Shown here one piece after another: positions 35,516 to 43,496 of a stretch of 64,000 bases of DNA. Below the pieces are notes generated by a model, which did no database searches, was not told where the DNA came from, and saw nothing but the letters and a program-made list of their open reading frames with translations. Source of the stretch: Bacteroidia bacterium (lineage in GTDB: Bacteria > Bacteroidota > Bacteroidia > Bacteroidales > Paludibacteraceae); contig RZYM01000002.1 of the NCBI GenBank assembly GCA_009930305.1, positions 62,001-126,000 of the forward strand, given 5' to 3'. Position numbers and translations under genes: made by a program. The first letter of the stretch is position 1. Each line of letters opens with the position of its first letter.

Positions 35516-36622
35516 ATGTTCAGCAAACCATTTACATTAGATCGCACAGTACGCATAGTAGGCGCGATTATAATAATAATAAGTACTATACTAGTATTAA
35601 ATAAGTTAAGTGGCGTTCTTCTTCCTTTTTTCGGAGCATGGCTCATAGCATATATGATAAATCCTATGGTTGAGTTTGTACAAAATAAAATGCATTTTAA
35701 AAATAGATTAATAAGTGTACTCACTATCATGTTATTTTTATTGAGTATAATTGTGGGAATAGGATTTTTAGCAAGCAATTCTATCGAAAAAGAATTAATG
35801 GAAGTAGATAGACTAGTAGACACCTATCTTGCACAATCAGACAAAACAGAATTTGCTCCATTTATAAACGATTACATATCACAACTTCTTCAAGGTGTTA
35901 ATATTGATATGTTGCTTACACGCGAGAATATTGTAGATGCCATAGAAAAAGTTATACCTAAAGCATTTGACATAATGTCAAGTTCCTTACAATATATTAC
36001 CGGTTTAGTAGTTGTGTTTATAATGATTCTATATATGTTTTTTATACTCTTAGACTTTCAATCACTTTCTACCGATTGGGAAGTTTTAATACCAAAACGT
36101 TATAGAAAATTTTCCAGACAACTGTTTTCAGATCTGGCATCAGGCATGAATATTTATTTCAGAAAGCAAGCACTAATATCGGGTATTGTAGGATGCCTAT
36201 TTGCAATCGGTTTTAGTATTATCGGACTTCCTATGGGTGTACTAATGGGTCTGTTTGTAGGTTTACTCAATATGATTCCATATATGCACACATTGGGTAT
36301 TATTCCTCCATTATTAATCGCTCTTATACAATCGGCACAATCAGGTTCGGGATTTTGGATGACAGCATTATGGATTATTCTCACATTTTGCATAATTCAA
36401 GTCATATTGGATGGTTTTTTAACTCCCAAAATAATGGGTAAAGCAACCGGATTGAATCCTGCTGTAATATTATTGTCTCTTTCTATCTGGGGTTCTCTAA
36501 TGGGAGTACTTGGAATGATTATTGCTCTGCCTGTAACTACATTGATGATTTCATATTATAAGCATTTCGTCATCGGGGAAAATAACGATAAGTTGGAACC
36601 TGTTAATAACTTAAAGGCTTAA
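35516..36622 (+). CDS. AI-2E transporter family membrane protein
   Basis: This 368-residue protein has about eight membrane helices arranged as in the AI-2E/PurR-like permease family: an N-terminal pair, a soluble loop of about 65 residues (starting SNSIEKELMEVDRLVDTYLA) and a C-terminal group containing GFLTPKIMGKATGLNPAVIL. Members include quorum-sensing autoinducer-2 exporters and sodium/proton antiporters, so substrate is not certain. It is the first gene after a 67-base divergent promoter region. Confidence 0.9.
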   Translation: MFSKPFTLDRTVRIVGAIIIIISTILVLNKLSGVLLPFFGAWLIAYMINPMVEFVQNKMHFKNRLISVLTIMLFLLSIIVGIGFLASNSIEKELMEVDRLVDTYLAQSDKTEFAPFINDYISQLLQGVNIDMLLTRENIVDAIEKVIPKAFDIMSSSLQYITGLVVVFIMILYMFFILLDFQSLSTDWEVLIPKRYRKFSRQLFSDLASGMNIYFRKQALISGIVGCLFAIGFSIIGLPMGVLMGLFVGLLNMIPYMHTLGIIPPLLIALIQSAQSGSGFWMTALWIILTFCIIQVILDGFLTPKIMGKATGLNPAVILLSLSIWGSLMGVLGMIIALPVTTLMISYYKHFVIGENNDKLEPVNNLKA

Positions 36623-36648
36623 AATCATAAAATAAGTTCCTTTATTCT

Positions 36649-36656
36649 TACATTTG
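36649..36656 (+). promoter_or_regulatory. -7 box upstream of the TPR gene
   Basis: TACATTTG lies 18 bases before the ATG at 36675 and predicts a start near 36660, which excludes the alternative TTG start at 36654. No good -33 element is present. Confidence 0.45.
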
Positions 36657-36674
36657 CAACAGAATATACGAACA

Positions 36675-38069
36675 ATGAATTTTTCCAACAGCAAATCTGA
36701 CATAGTAAAACGTTATGAAGATCGTAACGATGGCTATTTTGATGTAAACGAAATAAGTGAAATAGTCGATTATTACTTACGCAGGCTTCGCACAAAAGAT
36801 GCCAGAAAAGCTGTGGAAATAGGTTTACAACTACATCCTGACGATTGGGAATTGCATTATCAGAAATGTCGTATTTTGCTTGATTTGCAAGAATATGATA
36901 GCGCTTACGCAGCAACTAACGAAATGTTTGAACTCTGCAAATCAAACAACGAAATAACCGATATTGATGCAATGGCCGATACTATTTTATTAAGAGGAGA
37001 AACCCTCGTAAGAATGGGAAATGACAAACAAGCAAAATTGGTATTTAAAGAATTATTACAAGATATGTACGGCAAGTTAGATGATGCATACCTAGACATT
37101 GCAGACACATATATTACATTAAACGACCACGAAACTGCACTTCAGTATCTGCAGGAAGGTTTAAAATACAATCAGGGCAACACATCAATAATATCTGAAA
37201 TATCATTTTGTTACAAACAGTTAAGACAGGTAGATAAGGCAATAGAATATTGTAACAAATGCTTAGACATATCGCCATATTCATCTGACTCTTGGTACAA
37301 TCTTGGAGAATTATATTTTTCTAAAGAACAATACTCAGAAGCAATTGATGCATTTGATTTTACTACAGCTATTGATGACACAGATGTTAGTGCATGGGAA
37401 ATGAAAGCCTACGCATTATATTATAATGAAAATTATAGGAAGTCTGCAGAATGTCATCTTAAATGCGCTCGGTTAAACGGTTCAAATGATGCATCATCGC
37501 TAGCATTTGCAGCCGAAGCATTTGAAAAAGCCGAAGATTATGAAAATGGCATACGATATTATTGTGAAGTACTAAAACTACAACCAGAAAACACAGATGC
37601 AATTTGTGGCATAGGATTATGCTTGTTTGAGCAAAAACAATATGAAGAGTGTATAGTACAATTTAAAAAAGCAATAGAACTTGATGGCTCTTCAAGCGAT
37701 AATTGGATGTATCTTGGAGAAGCATACGCAGCATTGGATAAAGTAGAAGAAAGCATATCTGCCTATAATCAATGCTTAATGAGAAAAGACAATCAATCCG
37801 CTGTTTGGGCTACATTGGGAAATTTACATTTTGAAACAGACAATTTAGAACTAGCATTACACTGCTATAATAAAGCCTCAGAATACGATCCTGACCTACT
37901 ATACATCGACCTGTTTTTATCTCTAACATATTACGGATTAGGTAAAATGGAACTAGCAGTTAAACATCTAAAAATTGCAATCGCAAAAAATGCGAATAGC
38001 ACAGATTTATTTTTAGAGGTATATCCTGATGCACAAGCGTTTATATTCACAATAAATACAAATTCATGA
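36675..38069 (+). CDS. Tetratricopeptide repeat protein
   Basis: This 464-residue soluble protein consists almost entirely of TPR units, for example YLDIADTYITLNDHETALQY, WYNLGELYFSKEQYSEAIDA and NWMYLGEAYAALDKVEESIS. It shows the usual Trp/Leu/Gly-Tyr-Ala pattern at 34-residue spacing from about residue 40 to the end. It has no signal peptide, so it probably acts in the cytoplasm as a scaffold for protein-protein contacts. Partners are unknown. Its stop overlaps the DedA-family gene's start by four bases. Confidence 0.9.
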   Translation: MNFSNSKSDIVKRYEDRNDGYFDVNEISEIVDYYLRRLRTKDARKAVEIGLQLHPDDWELHYQKCRILLDLQEYDSAYAATNEMFELCKSNNEITDIDAMADTILLRGETLVRMGNDKQAKLVFKELLQDMYGKLDDAYLDIADTYITLNDHETALQYLQEGLKYNQGNTSIISEISFCYKQLRQVDKAIEYCNKCLDISPYSSDSWYNLGELYFSKEQYSEAIDAFDFTTAIDDTDVSAWEMKAYALYYNENYRKSAECHLKCARLNGSNDASSLAFAAEAFEKAEDYENGIRYYCEVLKLQPENTDAICGIGLCLFEQKQYEECIVQFKKAIELDGSSSDNWMYLGEAYAALDKVEESISAYNQCLMRKDNQSAVWATLGNLHFETDNLELALHCYNKASEYDPDLLYIDLFLSLTYYGLGKMELAVKHLKIAIAKNANSTDLFLEVYPDAQAFIFTINTNS

Positions 38070-38788
38070 AAAAACTTTTGATTATTCTATTTTTTTGTTT
38101 TTCATTAGCCTCATTAAACGCACAAAATGATGAAACAAAATTAGTTAAAGAAAACCCTTCTTTAATTCAAAAAGTTGAAGCATGGTATGAAGATAATACC
38201 AATTATTATACAATAACAGCATTGATGGCAATTGAGAGTTCTTTCATTCCTTTCCCGTCAGAAATTGTAATTCCACCGGCTGCATACATTGCAAGTAAAC
38301 CTGATTCAAATCTAAATATTTTCTTAGTTGTACTTTTCGGTATATTAGGAGCTATTATTGGAGCTATTTTTAATTATTACCTAGCTTTATGGTTAGGCAG
38401 ACCTATTATATATAAGTTTGCAGATAGTAAGATAGGTCACCTATTTCTGCTAAGTAAGGAAAAAATACAGAAGGCGGAAGAATATTTTGTTGCAAACGGA
38501 AATGTATCAACTTTGGTTGGACGATTAGTTCCCGGTATCAGACAGCTTATTTCAATACCGGCAGGTCTGTCAAAAATGAATATTTGGAACTTTCTATTAT
38601 ACACTACGATAGGATCAGGAGCATGGAATTGCATACTGGCATTACTAGGATATATTGCACATGGGCAACAAAACTTGATTAATCAATATAGCCACGAACT
38701 ATCAATAGGATTAATAGGCTTGGGTGTATTATTTATTATTTATCTCATCATTAAAGGAATATTAAAAAAGAAATGCAACGCAAAGTAA
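38066..38788 (+). CDS. DedA/SNARE-associated membrane protein with N-terminal signal peptide
   Basis: This 240-residue DedA-family protein has the fold of four to five helices and the conserved glycine/arginine motif GRLVPGIRQLISIPAGLSKM. In other bacteria such proteins flip or recycle polyprenyl-phosphate lipid carriers. The first 20 residues (ending LNAQ) look like a cleavable signal peptide, an addition found in Bacteroidota members. It overlaps the TPR gene by four bases and aroE by 16 bases. Confidence 0.88.
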   Translation: MKKLLIILFFCFSLASLNAQNDETKLVKENPSLIQKVEAWYEDNTNYYTITALMAIESSFIPFPSEIVIPPAAYIASKPDSNLNIFLVVLFGILGAIIGAIFNYYLALWLGRPIIYKFADSKIGHLFLLSKEKIQKAEEYFVANGNVSTLVGRLVPGIRQLISIPAGLSKMNIWNFLLYTTIGSGAWNCILALLGYIAHGQQNLINQYSHELSIGLIGLGVLFIIYLIIKGILKKKCNAK

Positions 38789-39558
38789 TTACAAAATTGT
38801 ACGGAGTAATAGGTAATCCTCTGATACATTCTTACTCTCCTGCTTTTTTTCAAGAGAAGTTTAAAGAGAAACATATTGACTCATCTTATTATGTAAAATT
38901 CGAACTAAGCAGAATAGAAGATATTATTAATGTATTGAATCAAAACTCTAATCTTCGTGGATTAAATGTAACCATTCCATATAAAGAGACTATTATTCCT
39001 TACCTTACAGAAATAGACGATGATGCTCGTAATATTGGAGCTGTTAATGTCGTTAAAATTGACAAAGATGCAGAAGACAAATTAATTTTAAAAGGATACA
39101 ATTCAGATTGGTATGGTTTTAAGAAATCCATAGAAACAAAACTTAAACCTTGGCATAAAAAGGCTTTAGTATTGGGTACCGGAGGTGCATCAAAAGGAAT
39201 TATTTACGCACTTAAACAGCTTAACATAGAATATCAATATGTATCAAGAAAACCCAAAGAGGGTTGCATTACTTATGATGATTTAAATGAGGATTATTTC
39301 AAGCAATACAAGATTATCATAAATACGACGCCTGTTGGTACATTTCCTAATGTAAAAGCATGTCCTGAAATACCATACGAATATATAACAAAAGAGCATC
39401 TTGTGTACGATTTGATATATAATCCAATTCGTAGTTTATTTCTGCATCAAGCAGAATTAAAAGAAGCAACAATCTGCAATGGATGGGAAATGTTTGTATA
39501 TCAAGCACTTCGTTCGTACAAGATATGGGAAAATATAGATTGGATACATAAATTTTAG
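38773..39558 (+). CDS. aroE: Shikimate dehydrogenase AroE
   Basis: This enzyme reduces 3-dehydroshikimate to shikimate with NADPH, in the aromatic amino acid route that also feeds tryptophan. The 261 residues show the substrate-binding GNPLIHSYSPAFFQ, NVTIPYKE with the catalytic lysine, the cofactor loop GTGGASKGI and NTTPVGTFPN. The start lies 16 bases inside the DedA gene. The stop codon is covered by an AT-rich hairpin (39546-39571). Confidence 0.94.
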   Translation: MQRKVITKLYGVIGNPLIHSYSPAFFQEKFKEKHIDSSYYVKFELSRIEDIINVLNQNSNLRGLNVTIPYKETIIPYLTEIDDDARNIGAVNVVKIDKDAEDKLILKGYNSDWYGFKKSIETKLKPWHKKALVLGTGGASKGIIYALKQLNIEYQYVSRKPKEGCITYDDLNEDYFKQYKIIINTTPVGTFPNVKACPEIPYEYITKEHLVYDLIYNPIRSLFLHQAELKEATICNGWEMFVYQALRSYKIWENIDWIHKF

Positions 39559-39571
39559 TCTAAATTTATGT
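39546..39571 (+). terminator. AT-rich hairpin over the aroE stop codon
   Basis: Arms ACATAAATTT (39546-39555) and AAATTTATGT (39562-39571) enclose six bases and are followed by CTTTT. The stem is weak and AT-only apart from one G-C pair per side, so this is a probable but not firm terminator. Confidence 0.4.
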
Positions 39572-39620
39572 CTTTTAAGGTGTAATTTGTTAAATATTGC
39601 TAACTCTAATAATTTATTTA

Positions 39621-39651
39621 GTACTTTGTAGTACATAGTACTATAAAGTAC
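39621..39651 (+). promoter_or_regulatory. Palindromic operator, probably for PadR
   Basis: Two 14-base arms, GTACTTTGTAGTAC (39621-39634) and GTACTATAAAGTAC (39638-39651), are complementary except for one pair and are separated by ATA. Inside it is a perfect TAGTAC-ATA-GTACTA. It ends two bases before the -7 box of the padR gene, so a bound dimer would cover the -33 region. It fits autorepression by the PadR-type regulator encoded just downstream. Confidence 0.65.
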
Positions 39652-39652
39652 A

Positions 39653-39660
39653 TATCTTTG
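39653..39660 (+). promoter_or_regulatory. -7 box of the padR-pspC unit
   Basis: TATCTTTG lies 46 bases before the padR ATG, with a TTTG (39625-39628) 24 bases upstream inside the palindrome as a possible -33 element. Confidence 0.6.
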
Positions 39661-39706
39661 CGTCATCATACTTGTGTATGATATTTACTCATAAAAAACG
39701 AAAGAT

Positions 39707-40042
39707 ATGGCAATTAGTACAGACAACATCACATCACAAATGAGAAAAGGCTTCTTAGAGTATTGCATATTACTACTAATAAACAAAAAGCCTTATTACA
39801 CTTCTGACATAATAGAAGAACTCAGAAGTGCTAAACTAATAGTCGTTGAGGGAACATTATATCCTCTACTTACAAGGCTCAAAAATAGTGGCCTACTCGA
39901 CTATCAATGGGTTGAATCAACTCAAGGTCCACCACGAAAATATTATGCCTTAACAGACAACGGCAAATTATTTTTAAAAGACCTTGATGGTGCGTGGACA
40001 GACATTAAACAAGTTGTTGAATTTATTAAATCAAACCAATAA
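39707..40042 (+). CDS. PadR-family transcriptional regulator
   Basis: This 111-residue winged-helix protein starts directly with the DNA-binding domain (QMRKGFLEYCILLLINKKPY) and has the signature EGTLYPLLTRLKNSGLL and GPPRKYYALTDNGK typical of the short PadR type (subfamily 2), without a long ligand domain. Such proteins repress their own promoters and nearby stress or transport genes, often in response to small hydrophobic molecules. It precedes the PspC-domain gene by 14 bases, and its promoter contains a matching palindrome. Confidence 0.93.
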   Translation: MAISTDNITSQMRKGFLEYCILLLINKKPYYTSDIIEELRSAKLIVVEGTLYPLLTRLKNSGLLDYQWVESTQGPPRKYYALTDNGKLFLKDLDGAWTDIKQVVEFIKSNQ

Positions 40043-40056
40043 AACCAAAACACAAG

Positions 40057-41202
40057 ATGAAAAAGACTTTATCTATAAATCTAAACGGTATCGCATTCAA
40101 TATTGATGAAGATGCCTATCAGACACTTAAACAATATACTTCAGAAATAAGCGCACATTACAATACAGATGACGATAAAGAAGTTATTAAAGATATAGAA
40201 GCACGTATTGCCGAATTATTTTCTGAAAAATTGCGTGATGAGAGTAAAAATGTTGTAGAAATAAATCACGTAATTAGTGTTATTGATGTTTTAGGCAGAC
40301 CTAATCAGTTCGAAAGCGAAGGAACCACTACGGAAACAAGCAATAATACTAGCACAAAAAAACGTAGTAAGCATTTCTATCGGAATCCGGAAAACAGTAT
40401 CTTAGGCGGTGTAGCTGCAGGACTTGCTGTATATTTAGGATGGGATGTTACTTTAATTCGTATTCTTATAATACTGACAGTGATTTTCGGATTCGGTTGG
40501 TCAATACTATTTTATATAGTAGTGTGGATTATTGCACCTGAGGCTCGCACAGCAGCTCAAAAGTTAGAAATGCGAGGCGAAGATGTTACAATAGAAAATA
40601 TTAAAAGCCAATTTAATAATGCCAAAGACTATGTAGAATCAGATAATTTTAAGTCATCTGCCAAATCTGTTGGAAAAACAATGGGAGAAATATTTATTAC
40701 CATATGCAAAGTTATTCTAATTATTATGGGATGTTTTGCAGGATTTATAGGGCTAGTTATAATCGGCGCTTTACTTACGGCAGCTGTATGTGTCTTTGCT
40801 AACCCTGCTTTATTTTTAGGATTACTCCCTTTCACGCTATTACCAGGTTATATAGCTGCTATAATTGGAATTTGCGCCTTATTTATAGTTTTATGTCCTT
40901 TAATAGGATTGGTAACTATTTGTATTAGAATAATACGTCACAAAAACGGATCAGAATCAAAATGGTTTGGATGGACATTATTAATTATTTGGCTATTGAG
41001 CATAATAACCTTAGCAGGAGTTAGTCTTGGAAATATCAATAGATTGCATGAATTCGGTTCAGAATGGGAAAATTGGAAGAACCAAGCAAATATTACATCT
41101 ATACAATGGCAATCTTCATTCCCTAATGCTTCTTCTATTGATGTAAATGACTCTATAGACAATACTGACAACGCAGCATTCGACTCAACAGCAGTTTTTT
41201 AA
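40057..41202 (+). CDS. PspC-domain membrane protein
   Basis: This 381-residue protein has an N-terminal cytoplasmic region (about 1-100, containing an EVIKDIEARIAELFSEKL stretch) and a PspC domain at about residues 107-175 with the typical ILGGVAAGLAVYLGWD and IVVWIIAPEAR. Further hydrophobic helices follow to about residue 330, and the last 50 residues are polar. PspC proteins sense or counter envelope stress. With the upstream PadR gene this forms a regulator-target pair found in many Bacteroidota. Confidence 0.88.
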   Translation: MKKTLSINLNGIAFNIDEDAYQTLKQYTSEISAHYNTDDDKEVIKDIEARIAELFSEKLRDESKNVVEINHVISVIDVLGRPNQFESEGTTTETSNNTSTKKRSKHFYRNPENSILGGVAAGLAVYLGWDVTLIRILIILTVIFGFGWSILFYIVVWIIAPEARTAAQKLEMRGEDVTIENIKSQFNNAKDYVESDNFKSSAKSVGKTMGEIFITICKVILIIMGCFAGFIGLVIIGALLTAAVCVFANPALFLGLLPFTLLPGYIAAIIGICALFIVLCPLIGLVTICIRIIRHKNGSESKWFGWTLLIIWLLSIITLAGVSLGNINRLHEFGSEWENWKNQANITSIQWQSSFPNASSIDVNDSIDNTDNAAFDSTAVF

Positions 41203-41236
41203 ATAGGCAGGCACTAAACGCTCGCACAGAACTTTT

Positions 41237-42574
41237 TCATGCATTGAAGCGAAGCGCTTCACCACGTAAGGTATTTGATATTTTACCATTATCAAATACC
41301 TTACGTCCGTTTATAAATGTATATGCAACTTTGGTTGTGAATTCTACTTCCTCGTACGGAGACCATGCACATTTCGACAAAATACAAGATTTATCTGCAC
41401 GCCAACGTTCGTTTCTACGTACTATAGTTAAATCAGCCTTATAACCTTTTCTTATAAAGCCACGTTTCTCAATATTAAATATTTTAGCCGGATTGTGACA
41501 CATTTTCGTCACTAATTGCTCAATACTTATGTGTCCATGTTTAACAAGTTCCAACATTAAAGACAATGAAAACTGAATACTTGGCATACCTGAAACAGCC
41601 TGCATACAATATCCATCCTTTTCAGACAACAAATGCGGTGCATGGTCTGTTGCAATAACATCAATTTTATCAGACGACAAAGCATTCAATAAACCGTATT
41701 TATCTGCTTCGGTTTTAATTGATGGATTACATTTTATTTTTGCTCCGTGTGTTTCATAATCATTATAGCTAAACCATAGATAATTAACACAAACTTCCGA
41801 ACTTATTCGTTTTTTATCTATTGATATATTTTCAAAAAGAGCCAACTCTTTTTCAGTGCTTATATGAGCCAAATGTAAACGAGTATTATATTTATGAGCC
41901 AATTCAACGGCCATGGCGGATGCCTTAAAGCAAGCTTCTGCGGAACGAATTGATGTATGACATTCTACCGGAATTTTGTCTGCGTATAAATTAGTAAAGT
42001 GCAACTTGTTTTTTTGTATAATTTCCTCATCCTCGGCATGAACAGCTATCAGTAAAGGAACTTTTGCAAATAAATTTTCTATGGCTTCTTTCTTTTCTAC
42101 CAGCATATTTCCGGTTGATGAACCCAAAAATAATTTCACTCCACATACTTTAGTCGGATCTGCTTGAAGTAGCTCTGAAATATTATCGTTAGTTGCACCT
42201 AAATACAAGGCATAATTACACAATGATTTATCAGACGCAATATTCATCTTGTCTTCCCAATTGCGTATTGATGTTGTTTGAGGATTTGTGTTTGGCATAT
42301 CCATCACAGATGTTACACCACCGGCAACGGCTGCACATGTTTCTGAGTAGAAATCCGCTTTTTCAGGGAAACCGGGATCACGAAAGTGTACATGGTCATC
42401 TATTACTCCTGGCATAAGCCAACAATCAGAGGCATCGATTAACTCTGCACTCTGCATAATAGATTCAGGAACATCAACTTTAAATATTGAATCAATTTTA
42501 TCGTCTTTAATTAAGACCGATGCTTTAAAAACTCGTCCCTCATTTACAATATGGGCATCTTTTATTAAGTACAT
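41237..42574 (-). CDS. pyrC: Dihydroorotase
   Basis: This enzyme forms dihydroorotate from carbamoyl aspartate in pyrimidine synthesis. The 445-residue amidohydrolase has the metal-binding PGVIDDHVHFRDPGFPEKAD, a KLFLGSSTG motif with the lysine that would be carbamylated, AVHAEDE, HLAHIST and ATDHAPHL. This is the class I allantoinase-like type. Allantoinase or hydantoinase activity is less likely but not excluded. It is ten bases after the downstream-facing mannosyltransferase gene. Confidence 0.92.
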   Translation of the reverse strand: MYLIKDAHIVNEGRVFKASVLIKDDKIDSIFKVDVPESIMQSAELIDASDCWLMPGVIDDHVHFRDPGFPEKADFYSETCAAVAGGVTSVMDMPNTNPQTTSIRNWEDKMNIASDKSLCNYALYLGATNDNISELLQADPTKVCGVKLFLGSSTGNMLVEKKEAIENLFAKVPLLIAVHAEDEEIIQKNKLHFTNLYADKIPVECHTSIRSAEACFKASAMAVELAHKYNTRLHLAHISTEKELALFENISIDKKRISSEVCVNYLWFSYNDYETHGAKIKCNPSIKTEADKYGLLNALSSDKIDVIATDHAPHLLSEKDGYCMQAVSGMPSIQFSLSLMLELVKHGHISIEQLVTKMCHNPAKIFNIEKRGFIRKGYKADLTIVRRNERWRADKSCILSKCAWSPYEEVEFTTKVAYTFINGRKVFDNGKISNTLRGEALRFNA

Positions 42575-42584
42575 AAAAAATATT

Positions 42585-43325
42585 TTACACTTGTTTTTTA
42601 GGATATTTTCTAAAAAAGCTATTCCATTTAAGTTTTAAAACTCCCAAAACAGCCTCACCGAAAATGCCTCCACTCATTTTTGATGTTCCAAGTTCTCTAT
42701 TAATAAATATTATAGGAACCTCTTTTATTATAAAACCACACTTATACGCTGTGAATTTCATTTCTATTTGAAATGCATAGCCTACAAATCTGATTTTATC
42801 AAGTTCTATTGTTTTTAATACTTCACGTTTATAGCATTTAAAACCGGCTGTTGTATCCGCCACCCGTAATCCTGTTACAAAACGAACATATTTTGATGCA
42901 AAATACGACATTAAAACTCTTCCCATTGGCCAATTTACAACATTTACGCCTGATACATAGCGAGAACCTATTGACATATCTGCACCTTCATCATGACATG
43001 CTGCATATAATTTTAATAAATCATTAGGGTTATGAGAAAAATCGGCATCCATTTCAAAAACGTAGCCATAGTCATGACTAAGCGACCATTTAAATCCTGC
43101 AATATATGCCCTACCTAATCCTTGCTTACCCGATCTTTCCATTAAATGTAAGGATTCCGGGAATTCTTTTTGCATTCTTTTTACAATAGCTCCTGTTCCA
43201 TCCGGAGAACCATCATCAATAACCAAAATATGGAATTCTTTCGGCAAAGAAAATACTGCGCGAATTATATTCTCAATATTCTCTTCTTCGTTATAAGTTG
43301 GTATTAGGACTATACTATCTGACAT
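42585..43325 (-). CDS. Polyprenol-phosphate mannosyltransferase-like GT2 enzyme
   Basis: This 246-residue family 2 glycosyltransferase has VLIPTYNEEENI-type start (IVLIPTYNEEENIENI), the donor-binding VIDDGSPDGTG and the catalytic EMDADFSHNP. There is no C-terminal membrane helix. The profile matches dolichol-phosphate mannose synthase-like enzymes, which load a sugar onto a polyprenyl phosphate for later glycan transfer. A TTG-N19-TAATTTTG promoter lies just upstream. Confidence 0.9.
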   Translation of the reverse strand: MSDSIVLIPTYNEEENIENIIRAVFSLPKEFHILVIDDGSPDGTGAIVKRMQKEFPESLHLMERSGKQGLGRAYIAGFKWSLSHDYGYVFEMDADFSHNPNDLLKLYAACHDEGADMSIGSRYVSGVNVVNWPMGRVLMSYFASKYVRFVTGLRVADTTAGFKCYKREVLKTIELDKIRFVGYAFQIEMKFTAYKCGFIIKEVPIIFINRELGTSKMSGGIFGEAVLGVLKLKWNSFFRKYPKKQV

Positions 43326-43345
43326 TTTATTTATTTTTAGTCCTC

Positions 43346-43375
43346 CAAAATTATGAAAAGATTTTTATACGGCAA
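43346..43375 (-). promoter_or_regulatory. Promoter of the GT2-pyrC unit
   Basis: Minus strand TTG (43375-43373), 19 bases, TAATTTTG (43353-43346). The predicted start near 43342 gives a 17-base leader. Confidence 0.65.
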
Positions 43376-43429
43376 CAATCTATTGATTAAAAATGGTAAA
43401 ATAAAATAGACTTGTACAATATATTTTTG

Positions 43430-43461
43430 TTTGCAAAAACACTAAAATCAACTTACCTTTG
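43430..43461 (+). promoter_or_regulatory. Promoter of mfd
   Basis: TTTG (43430-43433), exactly 20 bases, TACCTTTG (43454-43461): a perfect consensus match. The predicted start is near 43465, so the ATG at 43464 cannot be the start codon and a later one is used. Confidence 0.8.
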
Positions 43462-43496
43462 CGATGCAGACTATGCAAATTGTTTGCGAAAAGCAA

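Noticed and set aside
43464-43466. First ATG of the mfd frame
   Set aside because: Falls at or before the predicted transcription start of a perfect promoter; ATG at 43497 preferred.
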